Shown here in pieces: positions 45,896 through 55,949 of a stretch of 64,000 nt of DNA (its first letter is position 1; each line of letters begins with the position of its first letter). A program made the position numbers and the translations under genes. The notes below the pieces were generated by a model, which was given only the letters and a program-made list of their open reading frames with translations, did not search any database and had not been told where the DNA came from. This stretch comes from Nocardia wallacei. Its GTDB lineage: Bacteria > Actinomycetota > Actinomycetes > Mycobacteriales > Mycobacteriaceae. The stretch is from positions 6,820,001-6,884,000 of the forward strand of contig NZ_AP023396.1 of the NCBI RefSeq assembly GCF_014466955.1. Direction: 5' to 3'.

Positions 45896-47665
45896 ATGAC
45901 CAGAGCGAACGGCTGGGCCGGCGGGACCGGCCGGATGGGATTCAACGAGCAACTCCACCATTTGTGGCGGACGCGACCCCGGCGGCTGCCGCGGCAGGGG
46001 CCGATCGCCGGTGTCGCGGCCGGGTTCGGGCGGCGCTACGGGGTCGATCCGGTACTGGTGCGGGTCGTGTTCGTGGTCGCGTCGATCTTCGGCGGCGCGG
46101 GCGTCGTGCTCTATCTGGCGGCCTGGCTGCTGCTGCCCTCGGCCGGTGACCAGGTCTCGGCCACCGAGGGACTGCTGGGCCGGGGCCAGAGTTCGCAGTC
46201 GCCGACCAAGACCGTGGTGCTGATCGTGGCCTTTGCCATCGCGGTGAGCACCATGGGCCCGGTCGGGGTGGGGCTGGGCGGGTCCGGCCTGATCAGCTTC
46301 GCGCTGATGCTGGCGGGTTGGTGGCTGCTGTACCTGCGCCAGACCGAGCCGCCCGCCGACGGCTACGACGCGCTGATCGCCGAGGGCGGCCCCGCCTCCA
46401 CCGGGTACCCGGGAACGATGTTCCCCGGCGCCTCGCCGTGGGTAGGCCCCACCTACGGCCCCTACACCAGACTACCGGATCGCTACGAACCCGAGCCATC
46501 GAAAACCCCTGCCGCACAAGCTTTCTCCCCGGACAACACGGCCACGGACGTAATCCCCCGCCCGGACACCGGCACGATGTCGAGCCCGGCTACCGGAACC
46601 GACACAGCTCCGGCCGCAGCCACAACGGCAACCGGCGCGGTCACCGACGACACGGCATCGGACGCGATCCGCGACGTAGGGGCGACATCGGAGCCGACCG
46701 CCGACGCGGCCTCGGACGCGGCTACCGGCAAAGCAACGAGGTCGAATTCCGACGTCGGCACAGCATCGGCCTCCGATACGGCACCCGACTCGAATGCCGA
46801 CACCGGCGCGCCCTCCGACTCGAATGCCGACACCGGCGCGCCCTCCGGCTCGAATGCCGACACCGGCGCGCCCTCCGGCCCGGATACCGACACCGAGGTG
46901 CTGCGGACCAGGGAAGGCGCCGCACGGCCGACTGCCCCGCTGCCCCTCCGCGACTGGCGCACCCGCACCGCGCCCGGACCGGCTCGCCCCGGTCTCACCC
47001 CGCCGGGCTGGGATCCGCTGGGGGTCGCACCGCTGGCCTGGGATCTGCCCGAGCCCGGGCCGACGCAGCCGGTCGCGGTGCAGCCGCTACCGTCGCGGCG
47101 GCCTCGTTCCCGGCTGACGCCGGTGGTGATCGGTCTGGCCGTGCTCGCCGCGGCGACCGCGGGTGCCGTGGCTGCCTCGGGTGCGGAGTGGATGACTCCC
47201 GCGCGGATCGGCGCGGTGGCGCTGGCGGTGGTGGCGCTCGGCCTGATCGTCGGCGCGTTCCTGCGGCGCGGATACGGGTTGATGGTGGTGCTGGCTCCGC
47301 TGGCCGGTTTCGTGATCCTGGCGGCGATCGCCGGGCCGCTGGAATTCGACCGCGGCGCGATGGGAGACCGCACCTGGACACCGGCCACCGTCGCCGACCT
47401 GAATTCGGACTATCGGGTGAATCTCGGTTCGGGCACCCTGGACCTGCGTTCGCTCGCCCTGACCGAGGACCGCACGGTGGACGTGTCGGTACGCATGGGC
47501 AACGTCCGGGTGCTGGTGCCCGAATCCATGCGGTTGCAAGCCAATTGCACGGCCCGCATGGGTGAGTTGACATGTCCGGACGGACGCACCGGCCCGGCCG
47601 ACGGCCCGGTGCTCACCCTCAATGTCGATGTCCACGCCGGAGACGCGGAGGTGAAACGTGGCTGA
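45896..47665 (+). CDS. PspC-domain multi-span membrane protein with repetitive linker
   Basis: This 589-residue protein has an N-terminal PspC domain (PRQGPIAGVAAGFGRRYGVDPVLVRVVFVVAS, about residues 30 to 90) and three or so membrane helices, then a hydrophilic linker of about 230 residues. The linker includes three tandem copies of a 10-residue SNADTGAPSG unit. Three more helices follow (about 390 to 480) and then a C-terminal exported beta-type domain (NLGSGTLDLRSLALTEDRTVDVSVRMGNVRVLVPE, a DUF2154/LiaF-like pattern). It is probably an envelope-stress effector working with the divergent PspC kinase, like LiaF with LiaRS. ATG 45896 follows the divergent promoter region. Confidence 0.9.
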   Translation: MTRANGWAGGTGRMGFNEQLHHLWRTRPRRLPRQGPIAGVAAGFGRRYGVDPVLVRVVFVVASIFGGAGVVLYLAAWLLLPSAGDQVSATEGLLGRGQSSQSPTKTVVLIVAFAIAVSTMGPVGVGLGGSGLISFALMLAGWWLLYLRQTEPPADGYDALIAEGGPASTGYPGTMFPGASPWVGPTYGPYTRLPDRYEPEPSKTPAAQAFSPDNTATDVIPRPDTGTMSSPATGTDTAPAAATTATGAVTDDTASDAIRDVGATSEPTADAASDAATGKATRSNSDVGTASASDTAPDSNADTGAPSDSNADTGAPSGSNADTGAPSGPDTDTEVLRTREGAARPTAPLPLRDWRTRTAPGPARPGLTPPGWDPLGVAPLAWDLPEPGPTQPVAVQPLPSRRPRSRLTPVVIGLAVLAAATAGAVAASGAEWMTPARIGAVALAVVALGLIVGAFLRRGYGLMVVLAPLAGFVILAAIAGPLEFDRGAMGDRTWTPATVADLNSDYRVNLGSGTLDLRSLALTEDRTVDVSVRMGNVRVLVPESMRLQANCTARMGELTCPDGRTGPADGPVLTLNVDVHAGDAEVKRG

Positions 47666-47864
47666 CAATTCGGAAACCCGTCGGGGACCGTCGTTCTCGA
47701 TGCTGCTGGCGGGAGTGCTGGCACTGCTGATCAGCATATGGGCCTTCATCGGCCCCTCCTCGTGGCCGGCGCACAGCATCATCCCGATCGGCTGGATCGT
47801 GGTAGCGGCCGCGATCGTGGTCGGCATCGTCCTGGTGGTCGCGCCGCGAAGGAAGAAGGACTGA
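47658..47864 (+). CDS. Small two-helix membrane protein
   Basis: This 68-residue protein has two hydrophobic helices (SMLLAGVLALLISIWAFIG and IIPIGWIVVAAAIVVGIVLVVA) and a basic end RRKKD. The GTG start overlaps the PspC gene by eight bases, so the two are coupled. It probably serves as a small partner or regulator of the PspC system. The family is not recognised with certainty. A perfect terminator hairpin follows two bases after its stop. Confidence 0.8.
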   Translation: MADNSETRRGPSFSMLLAGVLALLISIWAFIGPSSWPAHSIIPIGWIVVAAAIVVGIVLVVAPRRKKD

Positions 47865-47865
47865 C

Positions 47866-47902
47866 GAAAGGGGCTCGGATCGCGATGATCCGAGCCCCTT
47901 TC
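47866..47902. terminator. Bidirectional terminator
   Basis: Perfect 16-bp arms (47866 to 47881 and 47887 to 47902; GAAAGGGGCTCGGATC and complement) with a 5-base loop lie between the PspC operon and the convergent RNase gene. Confidence 0.9.
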
Positions 47903-47915
47903 GCCGCAAGTACTC

Positions 47916-48383
47916 TCAGCGCATTCTGGTGAAACTGCGATAGTGATCGCCGGTGTACCAAGCCGAGCCGTCACTGCCGGTGACGATGCGCTCCGCGTCC
48001 CGAGATCGCCCCGGCTGCTTGGGATTCACGTCCCATTCCTGATACTCGATCCGGTTACCGCTACCGTCGTTCGCGGGCAGCTGCCCCTCACGGTTGCTCC
48101 AGGTGCCGCCGCCCTTGGTCCCTTCGGCGCCGGCCGCATCGGGCCACTGCCCGGCGTCGATCAGCTGCAGCGTCTTCCACGCCCGGTCCGGAACGGTGTC
48201 CGCGACCGGCCGGATCTCGACCGGCCCCGCCGCGACCGAAGCCGCGCCGGCATGGTCACGCCCCGCATCCGCCCCCGGCATCAGCAAGACGGACACCGCC
48301 GCGAGCACCGCCATGGCGAACCCAGCGAAGACCGTAATCGCCTTGGCCCACCGGCCTTTCGCCCGATCGGATCCCTGCGTCAT
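47916..48383 (-). CDS. Secreted guanyl-specific ribonuclease, second paralogue, no adjacent barstar
   Basis: This 155-residue protein has a signal-like hydrophobic segment (AITVFAGFAMAVLAAVSVLLMPGADA, residues about 15 to 40), a linker, and an RNase Sa-type domain closely matching that encoded at 9136. IEYQEWDVNPKQPG carries the Glu, DAERIVTGSDGSAWYTGDHYRSF the Arg and His, and the two share the TRMR end. Unlike the first copy it has no inhibitor gene beside it. guaA lies upstream and the PspC operon downstream. It may be held by the barstar at 8678 or be exported quickly enough to be safe. ATG 48383 lies directly upstream of the signal. Confidence 0.87.
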   Translation of the reverse strand: MTQGSDRAKGRWAKAITVFAGFAMAVLAAVSVLLMPGADAGRDHAGAASVAAGPVEIRPVADTVPDRAWKTLQLIDAGQWPDAAGAEGTKGGGTWSNREGQLPANDGSGNRIEYQEWDVNPKQPGRSRDAERIVTGSDGSAWYTGDHYRSFTRMR

Positions 48384-48542
48384 CGGCTACCTCCCCACAA
48401 TCGGCCGGGCCCGATCCGGCCCGGCGCCTGACCCGAGCACCGAGCGACACCCTGGCAGCAGTGCCTGAACCCCCGCGGCACACCACACGAAACCGACCTT
48501 GCTACTGGATGAAATCTCTAGGCACACACCGAGGTTCCACCC

Positions 48543-50123
48543 TCATTCCCACTCGATGGTCCCCGGCGGCTTGCTGGTCACATCCAGCACCACTCGATTG
48601 ACCTCCGCCACCTCATTGGTGATCCGCGTGGAAATCCGCTCGAGCACCTCGTACGGCAACCGAGTCCAATCCGCGGTCATCGCGTCCTCACTCGACACCG
48701 GCCGCAACACGATCGGATGCCCATAGGTCCGCCCGTCCCCCTGCACCCCGACACTGCGGACGTCGGCCAGCAGCACCACCGGGCACTGCCAGATCTGCTT
48801 GTCCAGCCCCGCCGCGGTCAGCTCCTCCCGAGCGATCGCATCGGCCTGCCGCAACGTAGTCAGCCGATCGCGAGTCACCTCCCCGACGATGCGGATGGCC
48901 AGCCCCGGACCCGGGAACGGCTGGCGCGCCACGATCTCCTCGGGCAACCCGAGTTCGCGCCCGACGGCGCGCACTTCGTCCTTGAACAGCAGCCGCAACG
49001 GTTCGACGAGCTCGAATTCCAGATCCTCGGGCAGCCCACCGACGTTGTGATGACTCTTGATATTGGCCGTCCCCGTGCCGCCACCGGATTCCACCACGTC
49101 CGGGTACAGCGTGCCCTGCACGAGGTACTCCACGCTCGCGGCGCCGCCCTCCTCCGCGCCGGTCTCCTCGACGATCTGCGCGACGGCGTCCTCGAAGGAC
49201 CGAATGAATTCACGCCCGATGATCTTGCGCTTCTCCTCCGGATCGGTGACGCCCTTCAGCTCGCCGAGGAATTTGTCGACCGCATCGACGGTGATCAACT
49301 TCGCCCCGGTGGCGGCGACGAAATCGCGCTGCACCTGTTCGCGCTCACCGGCGCGCAGCAGACCGTGGTCGACGAACACACAGGTCAGCTTGTCGCCGAT
49401 GGCGCGCTGGACGAGCGCGGCGGCGACCGCCGAGTCCACGCCCCCGGACAGGGCGCAGATCGCGTGCCCGTCGCCGATCTGCTCGCGCACCCGGTCGATC
49501 AGCAGGTCGGCGATATTGGCGGAGGTCCATGAGCCGGGGATGCCGGCCATCTCGTGCAGGAACCGGCTCAGCACCTGCTGCCCGTGCGGGGAATGCAGCA
49601 CCTCGGGGTGGTACTGCACGCCGGCCAGCCGCCGGGCGCGGTCCTCGAACGCCGCCACGGGCGCACCCGTCGTGGTGCCGGTGACCTCGAAGCCCGCCGG
49701 GGCGTCGGTGACGGCGTCGCCGTGGCTCATCCATACCGGCTGCACGGTGGGCAGGCCGCCGTGCAGGACGCCGCCGTCGATGTTCAGTTCGGTACGGCCG
49801 TATTCGCGGGTGCCGGTGTGCGCGACGGTGCCGCCGAGCGCCTGCGCCATCGCCTGGAAGCCGTAGCAGATGCCGAATACGGGCACGTCCAGGTCGAACA
49901 GCCGCGCGTCCAGTTGTGGGGCGCCCTCGGCGTAGACGCTGGCCGGGCCGCCGGAGAGGATGACCGCCGCCGGTTTGCGGTCGGCGATCTCCTCGACGGT
50001 CGCGGTGTGCGGAACCACCTCGGAGTAGACGCTGGATTCACGCACCCGCCGGGCGATCAGCTGCGCGTACTGCGCCCCGAAGTCGACGACGAGGACTGGT
50101 CGCTGGGTTTCTGCCACCCGCAC
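48543..50123 (-). CDS. guaA: GMP synthase (glutamine-hydrolysing)
   Basis: GuaA converts XMP to GMP with ATP and glutamine. The 526-residue protein has an N-terminal class I glutamine amidotransferase domain with catalytic Cys in [11 protein letters not shown] and the His/Glu pair in VQYHPEV. Next come the ATP pyrophosphatase P-loop [11 protein letters not shown] and the C-terminal dimerisation domain ending KPPGTIEWE. The GTG 50123 start lacks an obvious ribosome-binding site, so the message may be leaderless; GTG 50117 is an alternative. Together with guaB2 and guaB3 nearby it forms the guanine nucleotide branch cluster seen in mycobacteria. Confidence 0.98.
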   Translation of the reverse strand: MRVAETQRPVLVVDFGAQYAQLIARRVRESSVYSEVVPHTATVEEIADRKPAAVILSGGPASVYAEGAPQLDARLFDLDVPVFGICYGFQAMAQALGGTVAHTGTREYGRTELNIDGGVLHGGLPTVQPVWMSHGDAVTDAPAGFEVTGTTTGAPVAAFEDRARRLAGVQYHPEVLHSPHGQQVLSRFLHEMAGIPGSWTSANIADLLIDRVREQIGDGHAICALSGGVDSAVAAALVQRAIGDKLTCVFVDHGLLRAGEREQVQRDFVAATGAKLITVDAVDKFLGELKGVTDPEEKRKIIGREFIRSFEDAVAQIVEETGAEEGGAASVEYLVQGTLYPDVVESGGGTGTANIKSHHNVGGLPEDLEFELVEPLRLLFKDEVRAVGRELGLPEEIVARQPFPGPGLAIRIVGEVTRDRLTTLRQADAIAREELTAAGLDKQIWQCPVVLLADVRSVGVQGDGRTYGHPIVLRPVSSEDAMTADWTRLPYEVLERISTRITNEVAEVNRVVLDVTSKPPGTIEWE

Positions 50124-50397
50124 AGTTTAGTGAGCACGCCATCGGGTCCGGTGCCCGGGCAAACCGGCGGGAACAGGGCGCTGCACATCCCATCGCTGGG
50201 GACAGCGCCGGACCGCGCTCGCCGTGTCGCGCGGCGACACGCCCTCGCGGTCCGCACCGCCACGAATCCCCCTGTGGCACAAGCTCCCTGCTCGGCGAAC
50301 CGGCAGCACCTCGGCCGACGGTAAAGATCACCGAGCGCCGTGGAACTGTCGCGCAACCCGGACGTACGGCGCGGCCCGGCCAGCTATCCTCGTGCTC

Positions 50398-51192
50398 GTG
50401 CCATTCGCCCGTGCGATCGATGCCGAGATCCATTACGAGGACAGTGGCGGCAACGGCCCGGTTGTGCTCCTCGGGCACGAATTCTTCATGGACCGAACGA
50501 TGTTCGCGTCGCAGGTTGCCGCCCTCGCTCCGGAGTTTCGCATCGTCGCCTGGGATGCTCGTGGGCACGGCCGCACCCGCGACAAGGGTTTGCCCTACAC
50601 ATACTGGACGGCCGCCCGCGACGCCCTCACGGTGCTGGACCAGCTCGGTGTCGACCGAGCCGTGGTCGGCGGCACCTCGCAGGGCGGGTTCAGCGCGATG
50701 CGCACCGCGTTACTGGCCCCCGAGCGGGTGGCCGCGCTCATCCTGATCGCCACCGAGGCGCACAGTCCGACCCCGCAGGAGCTGGAGACCTCCCGCAGAT
50801 TCCTCGACCGCTGGCACGAGCCCGGCGTGCGGCGGGCCCTGGCCGACCACCTGGCGCAGTGGCTCATCGGCGACGACCCCTGGTACCGCGCGGTCTGGAC
50901 CGAGCGCTGGCTGACCCGCGACCCGCATGCCACCGAGGTAGCGGCGGGCTGCCTCCTCGGCCGCGATTCGATCCTCGACCGTCTGCCCGAGATCACCTGC
51001 CCCGCGCTGGTGATCCATCCGACCCGAGCCGGCATCCCCACCGCCCACGCCGCGGAAATGGCTCGCGCGCTGGTGAATTCACGCTATCTGGAGATCGAGG
51101 GCGCCCACCAAGCGGTGAACATGACGCATCCGGCTCAGGTGAACACCGCCATCCGGGAGTTCCTTCGCCGCACGGTCGTGCGCGCCGGTTGA
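50398..51192 (+). CDS. Alpha/beta hydrolase
   Basis: This is a 264-residue hydrolase with ARAIDAEIHYEDSGGNGPVVLLGHEFFMDRTMF, DARGHGRTRDKGLPYTY, nucleophile elbow GGTSQGGFSA and a late His in EGAHQAVNMT. The residue that normally supplies the acid (VIHPTRAGIPTAH) has no Asp or Glu, so the triad may use another acid or be incomplete. GTG 50398 begins the conserved frame after a 274-base leader with no other gene. Its stop abuts the guaB3 stop with no spacer. The substrate is unknown. Confidence 0.85.
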   Translation: MPFARAIDAEIHYEDSGGNGPVVLLGHEFFMDRTMFASQVAALAPEFRIVAWDARGHGRTRDKGLPYTYWTAARDALTVLDQLGVDRAVVGGTSQGGFSAMRTALLAPERVAALILIATEAHSPTPQELETSRRFLDRWHEPGVRRALADHLAQWLIGDDPWYRAVWTERWLTRDPHATEVAAGCLLGRDSILDRLPEITCPALVIHPTRAGIPTAHAAEMARALVNSRYLEIEGAHQAVNMTHPAQVNTAIREFLRRTVVRAG

Positions 51193-52326
51193 CTAGGCCC
51201 GCACCGTGAGTCCCACCCGCTGGAACTCCTTGAGTTCGCAATACCCGGCCTTGGCCATCGAACGGCGCAGTCCCCCAACAAGATTCACCGAACCCCAGGG
51301 ATCGCTCGACGGCCCGTACAGCACCTGCTGCAAGGTGGGCCGCTCCTCCTCCTCGGCGAACTTCAACAGCGCGCCGCGCGGCACGGAGGGATGGGCGGCG
51401 GCCGACGGCCAGAACCAGCCACGCCCCGGCGCCTCCTGCGCCAGCGCCAGCGGCACACCGAGCATGGCGGCGTCGGCGCCGCAGGCAATGGCCTTGGCCA
51501 GATGTCCCGACGACACGATGTCGCCGTCGGCGATGACGTGCACGTACCGACCGCCGGTCTCGTCGAGATAGTCACGCCGCGCGGCCGCGGCATCGGCGAT
51601 GGCGGTCGCGAGCGGCACGCCGATCCCGAGCACCTCACCGGTGGTGGTGGCGCCCGGCGTGGAGCCGTAACCGACGATCACACCCGCCGCACCGGTACGC
51701 ATCAGATGCAGCGCGGTGCGGTGGTCGCTGACCCCGCCGGCCACGACGGGCACGTCGAGGTCGGCGATGAAGGTCTTCAGGTTCAGCGGCTCACCGTCGC
51801 CGACGTGTTCGGCGGAGATGATGGTGCCGTGCACAACCAGCAGGTCCACTCCCGCCTGCACCAGCGCCGGGGTCAGCTGCCGGGCGTTCTGCGGACTGAC
51901 CCGCACCGCCACCGTCACACCCGCGGCCCGCACCTGCGCGACCGCCGCGGCCAGCAGATCCGCCTGCATCGGCGCGGCGTGTAACTGCTGCAGCAGTGCG
52001 ACCGCCGCCTCGGTGCCTTCCTTCTCGGCCACTTCGAGCAGATGGTCGATGCGCGCGGCCACATCGGCATGCCGCGCCCACAGCCCCTCGCCGTTGATGA
52101 CGCCGAGCCCGCCGAGCCGCCCCAGCTCGATGGCGAATTCCGGCGAGACCAGCGCGTCGGTCGGGTGGGTCACCAGTGGGATGTCGAACCGGTAGGCGTC
52201 CAGCTGCCAGGCCAGCGAGACCTGCTTGGACGACCGCGTCCGCCGCGAAGGCACGATGTCGACATCGTCCAGTTCGTAGGTACGCCGGGCGGTCCGGCCC
52301 ATGCCGATCTCGACCATGTCGCGCAC
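51193..52326 (-). CDS. guaB3: GuaB3 family IMP dehydrogenase-like protein
   Basis: This is a 377-residue protein of the GuaB3 family, TIM barrels related to IMPDH/GMP reductase but lacking CBS domains. It begins DMVEIGMGRTARRTYELDDVDIVPSRRTRSSKQVS. In place of the IMPDH loop GSICTT with its nucleophilic Cys it has GYGSTPGATTTGEVLG, so it cannot use the standard IMPDH covalent mechanism. Its metabolic role is still debated. GTG 52326 is preferred because GGAG lies eight bases upstream; ATG 52317 would match the usual mycobacterial start. In M. tuberculosis guaB3 directly follows guaB2, whereas here over 900 bases of repeats separate them. Confidence 0.95.
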   Translation of the reverse strand: MRDMVEIGMGRTARRTYELDDVDIVPSRRTRSSKQVSLAWQLDAYRFDIPLVTHPTDALVSPEFAIELGRLGGLGVINGEGLWARHADVAARIDHLLEVAEKEGTEAAVALLQQLHAAPMQADLLAAAVAQVRAAGVTVAVRVSPQNARQLTPALVQAGVDLLVVHGTIISAEHVGDGEPLNLKTFIADLDVPVVAGGVSDHRTALHLMRTGAAGVIVGYGSTPGATTTGEVLGIGVPLATAIADAAAARRDYLDETGGRYVHVIADGDIVSSGHLAKAIACGADAAMLGVPLALAQEAPGRGWFWPSAAAHPSVPRGALLKFAEEEERPTLQQVLYGPSSDPWGSVNLVGGLRRSMAKAGYCELKEFQRVGLTVRA

Positions 52327-52352
52327 TGGTGTATCTCCTTGCTGTGTTTATT

Positions 52353-52472
52353 GGCCGCGGCTTCGCCGCGGCGGGTTTTCGGCGCCCTGGTGGCTCGGTT
52401 TTCGAGGGCCACTGCTTGCTCCTTCGTCGCTTGCGCAGCGACCCTCGAAAACCGAGCCGCGCCGAAAACCGG
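52353..52472. repeat. Hairpin repeat copy A
   Basis: A roughly 100-bp imperfect palindrome (core 52374 to 52470). Outer arms GGTTTTCGGCGC/GCGCCGAAAACC and inner arms GGCTCGGTTTTCGAGGG/CCCTCGAAAACCGAGCC enclose a loop with CCTTCGTCGCTTGCGCAGCG. It is preceded by a CTTCGCCGCGGCGG tag. Copies with the same plan occur at 53085, 55216 and 63428. It lies just upstream of guaB3. Confidence 0.85.
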
Positions 52473-52559
52473 CTTCGGGTTGGCGGGGAGCCCCCGTCCT
52501 CTCGTGCCCAACCTGCACGGACGCTCCCATGATCCCAGCACCCCACGCAAGCCATGCCT

Positions 52560-53060
52560 TCGGGGGCACACCGGAGACCCCCGCAGAACCCCCACCCCTA
52601 CGACAGCACCACCCCCGCCCCCACCACCCCAAGCACCCATCACCTCACCGCCCCAAACACGCACCACCTGACCACCCACGCGCACACCGCTTCAAGCACA
52701 CGCCATCTCACCACCCCAAGCAGACACAACCCCACCACCTCGAGCACACGCCAACCCCACCACCCCATGCAGACACAACCTCACCGCCGCGAGCACACAC
52801 CGCTTCACCACCCCAGGCGCACCACTTCACCGCCTCGAGCACACGCCCCCACCCAAGCAGACGCAACCTCACCGCCTCAAGCACACGCTCCACCCCAAGC
52901 AGACGCAACCTCACCGCCTCAAGCACACGCCCCTCCCCACCCAGGCACACACCACCTCACCACCCGGGCGCACACCACTTCACCGCTTCAAGCAAACGCA
53001 ATCTCATCGCCCCAGGCAGACGCAACCTCACGATCCCCACGCAACCCCCTCCGCCAAAAC
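52560..53060. repeat. Degenerate minisatellite between guaB2 and guaB3
   Basis: About 500 bases consist of degenerate 21-bp units, often organised as 42-bp pairs. The clearest pair repeats at 52855 and 52897 (AAGCAGACGCAACCTCACCG followed by CCTCAAGCACACG). One strand is rich in C and A, the other in G and T. Several frames are open through it because of composition, giving His/Pro/Thr-rich translations that look artificial. I do not call a gene here. Confidence 0.75.
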
Positions 53061-53084
53061 CTCCCATAGCCCGCCAACTCCAAA

Positions 53085-53202
53085 GGTTTTCGGCGCGGCT
53101 CGGTTTTCGGGTGCCGCTGCGCAAGCGACGAAGGAGCAAGCAGCGGCACCCGAAAACCGAGCCACAGGGCGCCGAAAACCCGCCGGAGCGAAGCGGAGGC
53201 CA
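53085..53202. repeat. Hairpin repeat copy B, opposite orientation to A
   Basis: Same palindrome as copy A inverted: GGTTTTCGGCGC at 53085, inner arms around GCTCGGTTTTCGGGTGCCGC, loop with CGACGAAGGAGCAAGC, outer GCGCCGAAAACC ending at 53180, then the tag CCGGAGCGAAGCGGAGGCC. It lies about 60 bases after the guaB2 stop, so it could act as a terminator for guaB2. Confidence 0.85.
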
Positions 53203-53259
53203 AAAATACAGCCCTCCCACCCCACAGCACGCCAACCAGCAGCGCCCTACCCCAACCGC

Positions 53260-55029
<1,770 letters not shown>

Positions 55030-55074
55030 CTAGACGGTCGCGGCCAAGAGCACCCGCCGCCACCACGCAACCCG

Positions 55075-55205
55075 CCCACCACCAGCCATGCATGCCCACC
55101 ACCAGCAACGCACACCCACCACCACGCACCCCGCCCACCACCAGCAACGCACGCCCACCACCACGCACCCCGCCTACCACCGGCAATGCACGCCAGCCAC
55201 CACGC
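55075..55205. repeat. Second minisatellite, upstream of guaB2
   Basis: Tandem 39-bp units of the ACCACCAGCAACGCAC/CCACCACCACGCACCCCGCC kind start at 55098 and 55137 with degenerate copies around them. The minus strand, which is the guaB2 sense strand, is made of GGTGGTGGG-type runs. The remaining part of 54802 to 55074 shows no gene or strong motif. Confidence 0.75.
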
Positions 55206-55215
55206 AACCCCGCCC

Positions 55216-55332
55216 GGTTTTCGGCGCGGCTCGGTTTCGAGCGCCGCTGCGCAAGCGACGAAGGAGCAAGCAGCGGTGCTCGAAAACCGAGCCACAGGGC
55301 GCCGAAAACCCGCCGGAGCGAAGCGGAGGCCA
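55216..55332. repeat. Hairpin repeat copy C, same orientation as B
   Basis: GGTTTTCGGCGC at 55216, inner arms around GCTCGGTTTCGAGCGCCGC (one T shorter than in the other copies), loop CGACGAAGGAGCAAGC, outer GCGCCGAAAACC ending at 55310, then the CCGGAGCGAAGCGGAGGCC tag. It sits immediately next to the upstream minisatellite. Confidence 0.85.
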
Positions 55333-55411
55333 TCAACGCTCAGGCCATCAACAGAGCAAAACTTCCCCGCAGCGCTGGCGCAGGTACCCCTGTTCTGCGT
55401 ACCGTGGGATT

Positions 55412-55825
55412 GTGCGTGACCATCTACCACCTGGCCTGCCGCCGGATCCGTTCGCCGGAGACCCCTCCGACCCGTCGGCCGCGCTCGATGCCATCGAGCC
55501 GGGGGAGCCGCTGGATCCTCACGAGCGCCTAGCGGTCGAGGAAGATCTCGCCGACCTCGCTGTGTACGAGGCGCTGCTGGCCCACCGCGGTATCCGTGGG
55601 CTCGTGGTCAGCTGCGAGGACTGCCGGCAGGATCACTATCACGACTGGGACATGTTGCGCGCGAACCTGCTTCAACTACTGGTGGACGGCACCGTGCGCC
55701 CGCACGAGCCCGCGTACGACCCCACTCCCGAGGCCTATGTCACGTGGGACTACTGCCGCGGTTACGCCGACGCGTCGATGAACGAGGCGCTGCACGGCGA
55801 CGGGTTCGACGGCTTCGACGCCTGA
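55412..55825 (+). CDS. DUF5319 family protein (Rv3412-like)
   Basis: This is a 137-residue acidic protein. RDHLPPGLPPDPFAGDPSDPSAALDAIEPGEPLDPHERLAVEEDLADLAVYEALLAHRGIRGLVVSCEDC, then QDHYHDWDMLRANLLQLLVDGTVRPHEPAYDPTPEAYVTWDYCRGYADA closely matches my memory of M. tuberculosis Rv3412. The paired Cys (CEDC) and later His/Cys could bind metal. Function is unknown, but the protein is highly conserved across Mycobacteriales and always sits beside sigD/rsdA and guaB2. GTG 55412 fits the conserved N-terminus. Confidence 0.92.
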   Translation: MRDHLPPGLPPDPFAGDPSDPSAALDAIEPGEPLDPHERLAVEEDLADLAVYEALLAHRGIRGLVVSCEDCRQDHYHDWDMLRANLLQLLVDGTVRPHEPAYDPTPEAYVTWDYCRGYADASMNEALHGDGFDGFDA

Positions 55826-55834
55826 TCTCGCGCT

Positions 55835-55869
55835 GATCGGATGCGGTGCCGGGCAGGCCGCATCCGATC
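55835..55869 (+). terminator. Terminator after DUF5319 gene
   Basis: Perfect 12-bp arms GATCGGATGCGG (55835 to 55846) and CCGCATCCGATC (55858 to 55869) lie ten bases after the stop. Two direct copies of ATCCACACAGCAAAGCCG follow before the convergent rsdA stop. Confidence 0.8.
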
Positions 55870-55949
55870 CACACAGCAAAGCCGATCCACACAGCAAAGC
55901 CGACCACCTCGCGGTGATCGGTTGATCTGCTATTTCGGGCCGGTGCCCG

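Noticed and set aside
55088..55411. N-terminal extension of the DUF5319 gene into the minisatellite and hairpin repeat C
   Set aside because: Translation consists of repeat-derived His/Pro/Thr sequence. The conserved protein begins at GTG 55412.
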